This document shows, piece by piece, positions 1 to 11,257 of a DNA stretch of 62,000 nucleotides (its first letter is position 1; each line of letters starts with the position of its first letter). This stretch comes from Zygnema cylindricum (taxonomy: Eukaryota; Streptophyta; Zygnematophyceae; Zygnematales; Zygnemataceae). The notes beneath the pieces were generated by a model. It was not told the DNA's origin. It saw only the letters and a list, made by a program, of their open reading frames with translations, and made no database searches. The stretch lies in NCBI GenBank assembly GCA_037447655.1, contig JBBHKE010003504.1, forward strand, positions 1 to 62,000. The letters run 5' to 3'. Made by a program: the position numbers and the translations under genes.

Positions 1-130
1 TTCTTCTCCCTCCCTCTCACCCTCTCTCCCTTCCTCTCTCCCTTCCTCTCTCCCTTCCTCTTTCCCTCCCACTCTCCTCTCTGTGCTTCCCTCCCTCTTT
101 CCTTTCCTTGCTCTTTCCCATTTTTTCTCC
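1..130. repeat. Pyrimidine-rich simple-sequence tract
   Basis: Almost pure C/T sequence made of variations on CCCTCTCT and CCTTCCTC. It looks like a microsatellite that continues upstream of the window. No coding potential is visible. Confidence 0.85.
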
Positions 131-1079
131 TTTACAAATCATCTTCACAAGGGTTTGTGATGTAGATAGGGCCATCGTATCGATGACACTTTTGGAGGGT
201 AGTACAGGGAGAACCTATTGTAAGAAAGGGTATCAGCAATAAGAGGAAATTCCTCCACGATTTTGTCATTTAATTAGGATCTTGGTGAAGTTTTTAGTAA
301 TTTTTAGGAGAGAATTCTTTTGAGGAGGTTTTTTTTTTTTTTTTTTAGGACCAGACAAAATTCAGGACATGGAAAAATTCAAGTTTAGAGGCAGGTATAA
401 TTACTTAAGCCGGGGTACTTTTTCCAGTGTACTATTTATTCATAGTCATTTTGATCAATTTATTGATTTATGTGATATTTAACTCGCAATTTAGAGCAAA
501 ATTAGAATATGGCCCATACCCTTTTTGCCAGTTATTATGTTTTTCTTTTCCATCGAAAAGTTTGTCAAGGTTGCCCTTTACGAGGCAATATGGATGAAAT
601 GTATTGTGCTTAGCAGTCAATAAATGATAGTCTTATATTTGGCAGGCTTGAGAGCCAGAAAACGATGTTAGTGCATCATCATATGGATTAGTTTATTTAT
701 TTATTTACTTGTGGGTTTTCTTTTGTTCTTTTTTTTGTTGTCGTCTTTCGTCTAAAATCTGCCCTGCTTTTGTGTTTCATTGTGACCTTGAAGACGAAGA
801 TTAAAGAAAATCGCACATGTATATTCTCAAACTAGATGAAGTACACTGTGAATAAATATTAGTGTTGTTGGCCAGCTCCCGTGCCACTACACCGTGCATC
901 GCTATTAGTGTAAATGTTTTTTTCGCCATTTCGAACATCTTTTCTACCTGCATGCATAGCGGATCGCTGATCCGACTGTTGCGATTGAAAGGCAAGATTG
1001 CCACCTTCCTATAGGCTAACAAAAATTGAAAATGGAAAAGTGGCAAACAAAATCTTTACACTCGTAGCGATATACAGTG
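131..1079. other. No gene seen; scattered TIR-like ends
   Basis: AT-rich DNA with a T-run near 331 and no convincing frame. Two sequences resembling the terminal repeat of the element at 1080-2005 begin near 842 (TACACTGTGAATAAATATTAG) and near 894 (ACACCGTGCATCGCTATTAG). They suggest remnants of further copies of that transposon family. The 81-codon reverse-strand frame at 801-1046 has no recognisable features. Confidence 0.5.
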
Positions 1080-2005
1080 TACACCGCAAATCGCTATTAG
1101 CGTTAACAAATATTTAGTGTTAAAGAACAATTAGGGTAACGTTCCATCATCCGAAAAGTGAGGTAGTTTACAGAAATCCGCGACTATCCGTACTAAACCG
1201 TACCGCTTATTTTGTTTTTATACGAAAAACAACATTACCGACCGTCGGATGTTCATCCGCGAGGCGTTAGCTTCATTTTTCTCTGTAGCTGCCAACCTTA
1301 CCAACCTTACCTCTAGAAGGTGGGTTGGCAGATACACAAAAAAATTAATCGCGACACGGTGGACCATTAAGCTACATGTCACGATGGATAACCAACGAAA
1401 AATCACAAAATTTGCTTATGGTATGTACCTTTCAAAATGTAACTGCAAATAAAAGAAATAATCTCGAAGCTGTCCCCCGTCGCGCTATTTCTGGCAACGC
1501 TCTTCTGTCACACAATTTCCGGCAAATGATTTTCGTCATGTTCGAAAACAGGAACCTTAAAGAATGAGCTGGTGTAAAAGACGGGCGTTTGCAAAAAGTA
1601 CAAAAGCTATGTTGTATTATGACTTGGTACGCAGGTACATGGTACGCAAGTGAAGATTTGAAGTGAAATTTGTAGGTATGAAGATTTTTAAAAGATTTTG
1701 AATATCCGGTCAAAACCCACGTGGTGCCACTCAATGTATAACACGTGGTAAATAGACTCTTCGTGATGGAACATCGACTCAACTAACCCGGCCCGTAGAG
1801 TTGGCCGTACGATTACAGAAATGACTGATGGAACGTGACCCTTAGTGTGATTAACGCTAATCGGGAATTTGGAATTTTGAAGAAAACCAGTCACTTTAAT
1901 TTGTTTTTTAGGGTTTTTTTAAATAGAATTAATCACTCTATTTAAGAATTTGGGTAAAAATTTACCGAATAAACGTGATTAACCCTAATAGCGATTCCCG
2001 GTGTA
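1080..2005. mobile_element. Non-autonomous TIR DNA transposon, copy 1
   Basis: The left end TACACCGCAAATCGCTATTA and the right end (reverse complement TACACCGGGAATCGCTATTA) form a terminal inverted repeat of about 24 bp with three mismatches. The interior has no transposase frame. It is clearly related to the sequence at 4877-5735: both share blocks around GTACGCAGGTACATGGTACG, a stretch reading AATGTATAACACGTG, and the end block CCCTTAGTGT. I could not define a clean target duplication (GTG flanks both ends but may be chance), so no superfamily is assigned. Confidence 0.65.
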
Positions 2006-2219
2006 GTGTGTCTTTGCTTGGAAATTAGATCGGTGTATCGCTTCGGCAACAATATAATACTGGCGCTTGTCCGATATTGGATGCCCGTGGCGCGCATCGT
2101 CATTCCAATCAGAAGCTTTAAAGTGCGAAAGCGGTTGGAAACGCTACATGCGGTTTTCACGTAACACACGCCTGTTTAATGGTCTGATACGCGTTTTGTT
2201 GGCTTTTAACTTAGGGTAG

Positions 2220-2613
2220 GATCCCATGCCTTAGCCGCGAAATTGAAATTTAGTCACGAATCGTAAATAGCGTGGCCTAATTTCACGCGTGATGAAGCGC
2301 ATATTTTTCATTTAGTTTCATCGATATTTTTACGCGGTTCCGTTTTCATTTTTTCACTTTTCAGGTTTTCTTATCGTTTACGAAGTTATTTCGTTTCGTG
2401 CGAGTTAATTTATCCATATCACGTTTCCTTTAATCTACGACTCTACGTAGGACGACGTGACTTCGTAAACGATAAGAAAAGTTTAAAAAGCCAACGTGTG
2501 CTCTCACAGTGTAGCTCACGTAAAGTGAGAAAGTGACTGCGCGCAACAATTTTATTTACATGTGGTTGCTGCAGTTTTGTTACAGTCAACTACGCCGGCC
2601 GTGTGAATTGCTG
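2220..2613. repeat. Diverged partial copy of the adjacent inverted-repeat element
   Basis: This stretch aligns with the loop and right arm of the palindrome at 2614-3664. It shares the block around TAGCCG..AAATTGAAATTTA, the phrase TTTCGTTTCGTGCG, and the block TTTATTTACATGTGGTTGC. It contains its own short inverted repeat: TTATCGTTTACGAAGT near 2373 and its complement near 2460. It is probably an older, truncated member of the same family lying next to the younger copy. Confidence 0.6.
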
Positions 2614-3664
2614 ATTTTTTTAGGGAATTGATCATGACAGTGACTGACTGTTTTGGTTGCGCACAGTCACTTACGTCACTCTGTCAAAAATTGTACGTTT
2701 GAAGTAAATATTGGTACAAATAAAGTACCGTTGAGGACAAATTTGACGGTCAATCGGTTGGACAACTTTGACTTTCAAAATATTGTTTCAACCGCTTAAA
2801 AATTTGCCGCGCTTGCGGACGTCGACCGTCATAATAGAATTAGCATTTCAAACGGCCGGCGAACGTTTAAGGTAACAAAACTATGGCAACCACATGTAAA
2901 TAAAAGTGTTGCAGACAGTCACTTTTTGTCTTTACGTGAGCTCCTTAGCCGCAAATTTGAAATTTAATCGTCTAAGCGTTACATTGAACTTAGACGCAAA
3001 TTGAAACGAAACCTCTTTAAACTAAAGAACTATAAGTCTTGTACGGAAATTTTAAAACGCACGAAACGAAATTTTGCTGTCAATGTAAAAATATTGATTC
3101 GTAGATAGTGTGGCTCGATTTCGTCGCGCGTGATGACGCGATTTTTTTTCATTTAATTTCAATTGATATTTTACGCTGTTCGTTTTATTATAGTGTACAA
3201 AGTTTATTTCGTTTCGTGCGTTCTAATATTTCCATACAAGACTTATAGTACTTTAGTTTAAAGATGTTTCGTTTCAATTTGCGTCTTAGTTCAATGTAAC
3301 GCTTCGACGATTAAATTTCAATTTTGCGGCTAAGTGCTCTCACCGTGGAGCCCACGTAACGACAAAAAGTGGTTGTCTGCAACACTTTTATTTACATGTG
3401 GTTGCCGCAGTTTTGTTACCGTAAAAGTTCGCCGGCCGTGTGAATGGCTAATTTTATTATGACGGTCGACGCCCACAAGCGCGGCAAAATTTTAAGCGGT
3501 TGAAACAATATTTTGAAAGTAAAAGTTGTGACCGTCAAATTTGTACTCAACGGTACTTTATCTGTACAAGTATGTACTTCAAACGTACAATTTTTGACAA
3601 AATGACGCAAGTGACTGTGCGCAACCAAAACAGTCACTATCATGATCAATTCCCTAAAAAAAAT
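2614..3664. mobile_element. Foldback-like element: long inverted repeat with ~450-bp arms
   Basis: The left arm (about 2614-3071) starts ATTTTTTTAGGGAATTGATC and the right arm (about 3207-3664) ends with its complement. The arms can be followed base by base with roughly 90% identity through GGTTGCGCACAGTCACTT, AAAAATTGTACGTTTGAAGT, CGGCCGGCGAAC and ACGCAAATTGAAACGAAAC. About 135 bp of unpaired loop separates them. No frame codes for a transposase. It could be a foldback or MITE-like transposon, or an inverted duplication of an older repeat. The arms would form a very stable hairpin. Confidence 0.8.
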
Positions 3665-4052
3665 GATTAGAGTTTACCCAAGTCCTCAGAAGACGTTAAA
3701 GTACGATCGAACGTACTTTAGTACGTTTTAAGTAGTACGCTATAACGTACTCCGAAATTTGTTCGCGCTTCCTCAATAATACGTTTGAACGCTCTCAATG
3801 ATACGAATGTTAACATAGAATTCGGACGCGCGTTGCAAAAAACTCTCAAACAACATTTGAGAATCATCGAACGTCATCGCTCTCGTATGTCGTCGTCGTA
3901 ACTTCCATACCTCTAGAAACATTTTGTGCTCTTCTTGTAAACTTGTATTACGAGTCATACGATAAGCTGATTTTGAAATTCGTACTTTATAACCTTGGGA
4001 TTTGACCCTGAAACGCTCGGTGTAAAAATTCACTATTTTGACGTGAACTTCC
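3665..4052. other. No gene seen; GTAC-rich spacer
   Basis: Non-coding spacer between two repeats. Positions 3700-3750 hold several GTAC tetramers, including the palindromic ACGTACTTTAGTACGT. The 86-codon reverse frame at 3773-4033 has no recognisable motif. Confidence 0.4.
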
Positions 4053-4060
4053 GGAATTGC

Positions 4061-4835
4061 TAGTGTTGTGTATCGGTAAAAAAATTATTGCGATAATACC
4101 GATACCGATAGTTATTGGTTATCGAACGGTCAGAGGTCCCGATATATTGGTCCGAGACCAACAAATTCCATATCGCCGATAACTCAAAAAAATATAGTAT
4201 GCATACAATAGTAACTTTATAATATACGGTATTATAGTATTGACTTTATATAGCGTGGTGTGACACGTGTAAGAATTTGTTCCGTACGCTGTTTAACTGA
4301 AATTTATTATGGATAGTAAACGTTGACAAATTTAAAATAATAGTTTATAGTTCTAAAATTATTGTACCGAAACGAAAAAAAAAATTACATTGTAAATTTG
4401 TAACATCAAACTTTTTCAAAAATCAGAGGAACAGACGAACAAATCTGTCAGACTGCCACCATTAACTGCCATTTATAAAAAAATAACAGTCAAAAGAACA
4501 TTATGGAAGGGGTAGCTAAGTAAAACCCTCTTAAATTAGAAATAATGAAGGAAATTTCACGATTTTTTACCGAAATCGGGGGGAAGGGGGTCCGCGGCGC
4601 ATCCAAGGAATAACACGTACAGTTCAGTGTACTGGCCGTACATTTATATGTATGGTCCGTACAGATATCACCGATAGTTATCAATATCGGTGTTATCGCC
4701 GATAATAACCAATAAATATTGGGTATTTATCGGCGATAACGCCGATAACGATATATCGTACCAATATATCGATTATTGGCTACCCGAGAAAATGCCTATA
4801 TCGGTTATCGGCAAATCCTTACCGATACACCACTA
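4061..4835. mobile_element. hAT-like non-autonomous transposon with 8-bp TSD
   Basis: The ends are TAGTGTTGTGTATCGGTAA and its near-complement TTACCGATACACCACTA. They are flanked by 8-bp duplications GGAATTGC (4053-4060) and GAAATTGC (4836-4843) that differ at one base. An 8-bp duplication and TAGTG/CACTA termini fit the hAT superfamily. The interior is full of short inverted copies of TATCGGCGATAA-type sequence near both ends, as expected of subterminal transposase-binding repeats. No transposase frame exists, so it would need an autonomous partner. Confidence 0.75.
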
Positions 4836-4876
4836 GAAATTGCAATATTTGACTGTTGTTGTACTGTACAGTACAG

Positions 4877-5735
4877 TACACCGCGAATCGTAATTAGAGT
4901 AAAGAAAAAATTAGAGTAAAAAAAGAGAAAAAAATCATTAGAGTTATGAACTCTAATTTGTGTGGTATAACTTTTTCAAAAAGGAATTTACTCTAATTTA
5001 TTTAAGTATTCTAATTTGATGCGCTAAAATTCTGTATTGTAAATTAGGTATTGGTACAGAATCTGACAAAACGTACAGTTTATCATCACTATGACGTTTG
5101 CACTACGCGGTTTGTTAAAATCTTAAGATTTTCACATGACACGCACTTTCCAAAATACAACCGAAAACAAAAACGAAATTTCGTAACATTCTTTCGTCAC
5201 GCTATTTTCGGTAGCTTTTGTTCGTCACACTATTTCTCTCAAAGGACTTTCGTTATGTTCGAAAACAAAAACCCTAAAAAATGAGCTGGCATAAAGACTG
5301 GCGTCTACAAAAAGTTTAAAAGTTCTGTCGTATGATTACTTCGTACGCAGGTACATGGTACGCAAGTGAAGATTTGAAGTTAAGTTTGTCGGTGCTAAAA
5401 ATCTGAAAGATATTCACTATCGGATCATAGCTTGCGTTGCGTCACTCAATGTATAACACGTGTATTACAGACACTACGTGAAGGAACTTCGACTCTCAAT
5501 CGACCCGGTCTGTAGAGTTGGTTGTACGATTACAGACGTCTGATGGAACTTCACCCTTAGTGTTAATAATTGTTCGTATCCCGTTAATTTTGACCCTTCA
5601 ACGTCAAATGGAATTGATAATGTTATTTTTTCCTTTACCTTTAATGTTGGAACGATTTGATCAGTGTCTAAATAGAATTAATTAAGTAGCTTAAATGTGT
5701 CCATCCATACGTTAATTTCCTATGATTTTGTGCAA
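4877..5735. mobile_element. Non-autonomous TIR DNA transposon, copy 2
   Basis: The left end TACACCGCGAATCGTAATTA matches the terminal repeat of the element at 1080-2005. The interiors align over several hundred bases, for example GTACGCAGGTACATGGTACG near 5344 and GTACGATTACAGA near 5522. The right terminal repeat has decayed, so the right boundary is approximate; shared sequence fades after AAATAGAATTAATTAAG near 5690. It has no coding capacity. Confidence 0.6.
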
Positions 5736-6149
5736 AAATTATATAAATAGTGTTAGCGTCGACTAATTAATGAGTGGCATCAAAATGAGAAAGCGAAATC
5801 ACATTTGATTCATAATGATAAAGGTTAAAGAAAATCGTTCCACTTTATCTTCACACTTTCAAAAGTCTAATATGTAAACACTAAAGCGGCTACAATGTAA
5901 GGATTCGTATCCAAAGTAGTGTTATGTATATTTATAAGTATTAGCTGTTTGTTGGTTTTAGATCATTGAACCCAAAAAATCGACAATGACACTATTTTCG
6001 ATCCTACTCAAAATAAATTTATAAACTAGCGTTTCACACTATACTTCAGTGCTTTTATTATTAAATCAGTTTATTCTTTTTTGTATGCCAAACGAACCAT
6101 GTAATTCAAATGACTTTCAAGACAATTCGGACGGGTCAAAGCGTAAAGC
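5736..6149. other. No gene seen
   Basis: AT-rich sequence without long frames, obvious repeats or RNA-gene motifs. The open frame that continues into the RT fossil starts inside this stretch at 6049, but its first part has no copia similarity that I can see. Confidence 0.4.
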
Positions 6150-6443
6150 GTTACCATTTACAAGATTTCATTTTTCGGAGCAAACATGTAAATCACTAGT
6201 GGATAAGCACACGTATGAGGAGGTAGAGTTGACAATTTGGAGGAAAGTGATTGATGCCAAGTGTGTATTTAAGATCAAGATAGGCTCCTCCACTGATGTG
6301 ATCAAGTACAAAACCTATTTGGAATGTAAAAGCTTTGAGCAGTATAGTGAGTGGACAACCCAAGAATTTATGCCTCCTTTGTTGAAATTAAATTTAGTAC
6401 GAATGATGGTGGTGATTGCAGCTGGTGGTAATTACAATTGTTA
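6150..6443 (+). pseudogene. Fossil copia reverse-transcriptase N-terminal fragment
   Basis: The frame 6049-6444 contains a degraded version of the beginning of a copia RT. The phrases TYEEVEL, KVIDAKCVFKIK and RMMVVIAAGG correspond in order to the intact-type phrases TFEEVSL, NAIDAKWIF and [10 protein letters not shown] of the CopA polymerase at 16.9-18.1 kb. The region that should read EGVDYTETYAPVVKF is scrambled. No catalytic motif or LTR is present, so this is an old isolated remnant of a CopA-related element. Confidence 0.65.
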
Positions 6444-7378
6444 AAGTAGAAACCATTACAAAACCTTACGCACAAACACCCAAGAGACACCTTCTCGGAT
6501 AACAACTTTCAGACACTGCCTAACATAATGAATAACTTACAATCACCTCAAACTGAACCAATGTGCACAACACAACATGTGAAAACAACTTACAAAGTTT
6601 CATCAAAATGCTACAAGCTCCACAGAGATATAATCAAGCTAAGTTCAAAAAAACCATCTTCCTTGAAATCCATATGACCCTTGAAGATATCAAAAATTAT
6701 CCACGCCCTAATCCTATATTCTTATACAGAGAATTACTTCTCTAGGTCTAGTCATCTAAGTCTACAATAAGTTACCTATGTATGTTAATCGACTAGAATA
6801 TTATTTCTATTGTACCTTTACCACGGTCAAACCCATAACCATTTAAAACCCGAGTCGAAATGCTCCATATGGAGAGAACAAATTTGTGCCACCACGCATA
6901 GCCACTTAGAATCTAATCTTACAAAGTGACAAATTCCAAGGTCGATGGAAATCCGCCAAAATCTTGGATGGAAATCTTACTGAAATCCTTGCCGCAATGT
7001 AATCTCGCGGTGTCTTTTGTGGGGACATTTGGAAACAACGAAAAAAAACAAAAAGACCGCAATGGTTGGCGCTCGGTCGCCTACCCTATAAACTATAAGC
7101 GTTAATAATGGAACATTATCCCATGAACGCAAAAAAAATGGCCATCACAAAAATCGACCTTTGAGATGACCGCTTTGGCGCTCAGATGACTGAAGCCCGA
7201 AAAGGCGCTTATTGTCATCGAAAAGCCGTACTGTTATCTTTTTTTCCATACTAATACATCTGGCAATATGAAGAAGGAAAACAATCACTTGTTGATCGGG
7301 CCATGTGGGAGGTTAAGTAAAGCGTTTTAGTGTTTTTATCCGATAATTGTCTACCACTTGTTTTATTTCCTATGCGAT
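6444..7378. other. No gene seen
   Basis: Unique-looking AT-rich DNA up to the target-site duplication of CopA. No frame above about 60 codons has recognisable features, and I found no RNA-gene promoter boxes or repeats. It is probably the pre-insertion target region of CopA, continuous with 21.609 kb onward. Confidence 0.4.
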
Positions 7379-7383
7379 TGTTG

Positions 7384-7950
7384 TGTTAGGTTCAATGTTG
7401 TAATCGGCCGTCGCGGTCTGTCGCGCCGCCGACTAGTTTGTCGTTTTGGAGTTTGTGGTTGGTTGTTTAGTTTGTCGTTACGTTAAAGTGTGTGGTCTTA
7501 GTTAGTTTGGAGACATTATGTTAAGTTGTACATTTCGTAGATTCCTGGTCTCGCGTAGATTCGGTTTTGCAAGAACCATGTTCAATTATCATTTGGTGTG
7601 TACGGGCTCATTTGTACGGGTGCATTTGTAGTGTACGTTGTTATTTGGTGTGTATGCTTTGTGTACGTTTGAATAGTATTTTTTTGGTACTATGTAGTTT
7701 CGCGTTTAGACGCGATTTGATTGGTAGGCGCTTCGTGCGCACTTTATGTTTGGTTTGGTTTTCTGTTTGAAGTAGTGACGTTCAGTTGGTGTACTATATA
7801 CTGCAGCTTAGAGGGGGAGGGGAATTTAATCTTTTATGGGAGAAAAATTCTATTGAATATATTGGCTTCCGTGGACAGCTCTCTCTCGTGTGATTTATGT
7901 GAATGCTTCTGCTGTTATCTTGCACTCTGATATTGTGTGAGATCCTATCA
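7384..7950 (+). repeat. CopA 5' LTR
   Basis: 567 bp, starting TGTTAGGTTCAATG and ending GATCCTATCA, matched by the 564-bp copy at 21040-21603. The U3-like part is rich in GTAC (five copies between about 7598 and 7665) and ends in a run of GT-rich sequence. No tRNA-like module is present, unlike the longer LTRs of CopF-CopH. Confidence 0.95.
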
Positions 7951-7952
7951 AG

Positions 7953-7963
7953 TGGTATCGGAG
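7953..7963 (+). other. CopA primer-binding site
   Basis: TGGTATCGGAG, two bases after the LTR, is the classical plant-type copia site (TGGTATCAGAG, complementary to the 3' end of initiator tRNA-Met) with one A-to-G change. Confidence 0.85.
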
Positions 7964-7989
7964 TTTGTGTGCTCCATTGAGGTGTAGAG

Positions 7990-9519
7990 GTGGCTAGCTT
8001 GGGCGCCATGGGTAGAAAGAAGAAGAGCACCCCTTCTCCTATGATGCCTTCTTCGATGATTCCTCGACCTCCGGATCCGGATCCGGATCCTCCGGATTCA
8101 TCCGAATCATCATCGGATCCAGAAGTAGAAACTCCATTTGCTTTCACCGGCAAAACTTTTGAGGAAACCGTTCCGATAGATCCGTTCGGTCAAAAGAAAG
8201 AGAATGAGGGGAAAAAGAATGAGGAAGATGAGTCAATGGAAGATCGTTTTCAAAAATTGATGGACAGTCTTTTCCGTTATGTGGATGAGCGGATCTCGGA
8301 GGGGAACCGCAGCGAGAGACCTCTGTTCTTTTGGAGATCCGAATCCGGATCCAAACATTGGACATCCGGAAGTAGATGAAGAGGAGAGGAGGGAATTGAT
8401 TCGAAAAGGGAAACTTCACATCGATGATGATTCTGATCTTGATGATTATAGTGAAGGGGACGAACAAGTTGAATCTATGTCCAAAAAGATAGTCATCTTC
8501 AATGGAAAGAATTATCAATCGTGGAAGAAGTACATCAAAAGTCAATTTAAACTAAAACGACTTTGGAAGGTGGTAAAAAGGGTGGAGAAAATGCTTACTT
8601 CAGATCGAAGGGCTTATCGCGTGTCGACGAATAAAAATCTTTCCGCCGTCGGCGATTTATTCCAATCATGTAGCACTTCTATAAAAAATCTATTCCTTAC
8701 CCAAAGCTTCGCCCATGATTGTTGGGTGGCTCTTGAAAATCACTTTGAAAAGAGTCTTCAAAATAAGGGACAACACATTTACACCGATTATACATCTTTG
8801 AAAGTGAAACCAAATGAATCCATCGATGAGGCCGCACAGAGCTTTAATATAATTATCGAGCAACTCGCAAATATGGGAAAATTTATCGAAGAAAATGATA
8901 AGGCATCGATCTTCACCCATGCTTTACCGGAGAAAATGATACATTTACGAGATATTCTTTTATCGAGGGATTGGAATACTTTGGACTCGATCATCACATT
9001 TCTTAAATCGACGGAGGCGAATCGTCCGAGCTCATCAAAGGGAACCCAACCGACCGGTTCCCTCAATTCAATGTCACCGGAAACGCCCGATCTAAATAAT
9101 ATTCGGGGAAGAGGAGGAGAAAAGAGGTGGAAATCCGAGGGGAAGAGGGAGAAGAGGACAAGAAAGGGCCGGGGAACCTCCTTCCGAGCCCGGATATTCA
9201 GATCTGACCAATATTGCTTGCTTTCAGTGCGGCAAACTTGGTCACAAGACGTCTTTTTGCCCGGATAAGGAGCGCCAATGCCATTTTTTGCGGGAAATGG
9301 GGCCATATAAGCTCCCAATGTTATTCGAAGGCCGAAAATAGAGGCGGTGGCGGTAGAGGAGACGGCGGCGGCCGGGATGGTGGCCGGGGCGGCGGTCGTC
9401 TTGGCGGCCGCGGTGGTCGTGGAGGCCACCATGGTAGAGGAGGAGGAGGAGGAGGACATTTTATAGGCGACGATAATGTTGAAGGAGGAGAAGGCGGGCA
9501 AATTTTTTTCGGCCCTTAA
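7990..9519 (+). pseudogene. CopA Gag (frameshifted) with two zinc knuckles and RGG tail
   Basis: Gag would form the virus-like particle and bind genomic RNA. The frame opens 27 bases after the primer site with a proline/aspartate-rich head (repeated DPDP). It shifts frame near 8350 into the core domain at about 8490-9040 (motifs FNGKNYQSWKKYI and LPEKM, copia UBN2-type). It then has a first knuckle CFQCGKLGHKTSFC (9219-9260) and a second knuckle CHFCGKWGHISSQC (about 9280-9322), the latter readable only after dropping one T from a TTTTTT run. The tail is an RGG/glycine-rich segment at 9340-9470. It is clearly a decayed Gag; the 129-codon and 329-codon open frames are pieces of it. Confidence 0.85.
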
Positions 9520-9564
9520 CTATTCACTTGACGTTTTGGCAGGTACTGCGCCACAAGAAAATGA

Positions 9565-11257
9565 GTGAATTATTGATTCTGACACGTCTCACCACGTATG
9601 TACGGACGCGTCGCTTTTTGACGAGATGCGTCAACTCACGGTCCCAAAACGAATGAATGTTGCAAGTGGACAAGTGATTTCGATCGGTACATAAGTGGAC
9701 AAGTGATTTCGATCGGTACAGTGGGTACTGTACGTTTAGGTTTACCAACTTTGGACGCACGTGGCGTTGAAAAAGTGTGACGCAAACTCAACTAACAAAT
9801 GTTTTGTACTTACCTGAAGGTTCAGTGAACCTTCTCAATGTACCACAGATTCAACGAAAGGGCGTCAACGTACTTGTGTATGGCGACTCCACAATAAAAA
9901 TTGTACAATCTGATGGTGTACAAATAGGTGAAAGAGAAGTCACAAATTTTATGCATAGTCGTCTAAAATGGCGTCGGCGAAAATCCTCCCCAAATTCTGG
10001 TGGCATTTTTTCGCAATTCTCCGAATTGAAAGGCGATTTAACTTTGTGGCACCACCGGATGTGTCACGCATCCGAGAGGAGTCTACGACGAATGATTAAA
10101 AATTGGAGTATAAGGGGATTAGATTTGGCGTCAAGGGAGAAAATTAACGGATGTGAGGGATGTAGTAAGAGGAGACAAATCCGAAAGCCGCATCCGGCTA
10201 AAGATCCGATGCATCGATCTAAGCATCCGCTTGATCTAGTGCACATTGATTTATGTGGGGACGTAAAACAGGAGACGATTGGCGGAAACATAATATTATG
10301 GTGGTGGTGGATGACTTCTCTTGCTTCACATGGGTAATATTACTTAAACACAAATCCGAAGCATTTTTACGCTTTCAAGAGTGGCATGTGATGGCCGAAG
10401 GGCAATGTCAAAGAAAATTGAAATCTATTAGATTGGATAATGGTGGGGAATTTCTTGCTTTTGATCCTTATTGTAAAGAATGGGGAATTTTTCCCCAATA
10501 TACCGCATCGTACTCACCGGAATCCAATGGAGTGGCGGAAAGAAAGAACCGTACACTTCAAGAAATGGTATGATCTATGGTACACAGATCCAGAAGGAGC
10601 ATTAATTTATGGGGCGATGCGATTTTAACGGCAAATTATATTTGTAATCGGATGATTACATCGCTTTCGGGTGACAAAACCCCGTACGAATTGTGGTTTG
10701 ATCGAAAACCTACTCTTCATCACATTCGGATTTGGGGATGTCGCGCATTCGTTTATATTCAACCACAAAAAAGAAAGGGGAAATTTGCGTCGAGGAGTTG
10801 GAGTGGATATTTTGTGGGGTATAGTTCGAAAGGAAGTCTTTATTGAGTTTACGATCCGGTTCGAAATATAATTGAGGAATCGAGGAATGTGGATTTTCAC
10901 GGGGATTTATTATCCACGATATCTCGATCGGCTAAGCGACTTTCTAATCTTGATTTTTCATAAGGAATTTGACATTGCGGATTTGGATATCATTGAGGGT
11001 TCGGATTCGGAAATTGAGCCGGAATCCACCTCCAATATTAAAAGAGGGAAAGGTAAAATTGTGAAAATGTAAATTTTGGTAACATTGGTGGGGATTCACA
11101 AAGCAAAAATTCCCGAATGTCTTTGGACACGAGGAAATCTTCGTCTTCTAAATCGAGTGGACCGAATATCATTGAGGAGGAACCGACAAAGGAGGAGAAC
11201 GAATTTGAGCCGATGAAGAGTATGCGGGAAAATAGGGGAAAGAAAACAGCTCGTCTT
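9565..11257 (+). pseudogene. CopA protease and integrase, left part of pol
   Basis: The protease active-site region reads IIDSDTSHHVC near 9570, where the family has DSGASHH, so the catalytic DSG is lost. A 28-bp tandem duplication lies just after it (9663-9719). The integrase zinc region (WHHRMCH and CEGC, 10048-10170) and the core follow: HIDLCGD, then LDNGGEF, then NGVAERKNR, supplying D, D and E. In-frame stops interrupt the core after LQEMV at 10571 and after KGSLY near 10844. The C-terminal part (KTPYELW, GCRAFVY, GYFVGY) is recognisable. The acidic linker before RT ends at the CopB insertion. Confidence 0.85.

Noticed and set aside
2220-3664. Autonomous transposon with coding capacity
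   Set aside because: No frame of meaningful length or transposase motif exists in either arm or the loop.
7567-7930. Cysteine- and valine-rich frames in the CopA LTRs (also 21094-21422)
   Set aside because: They are GT-rich U3/R sequence present in both LTRs and precede the primer-binding site.
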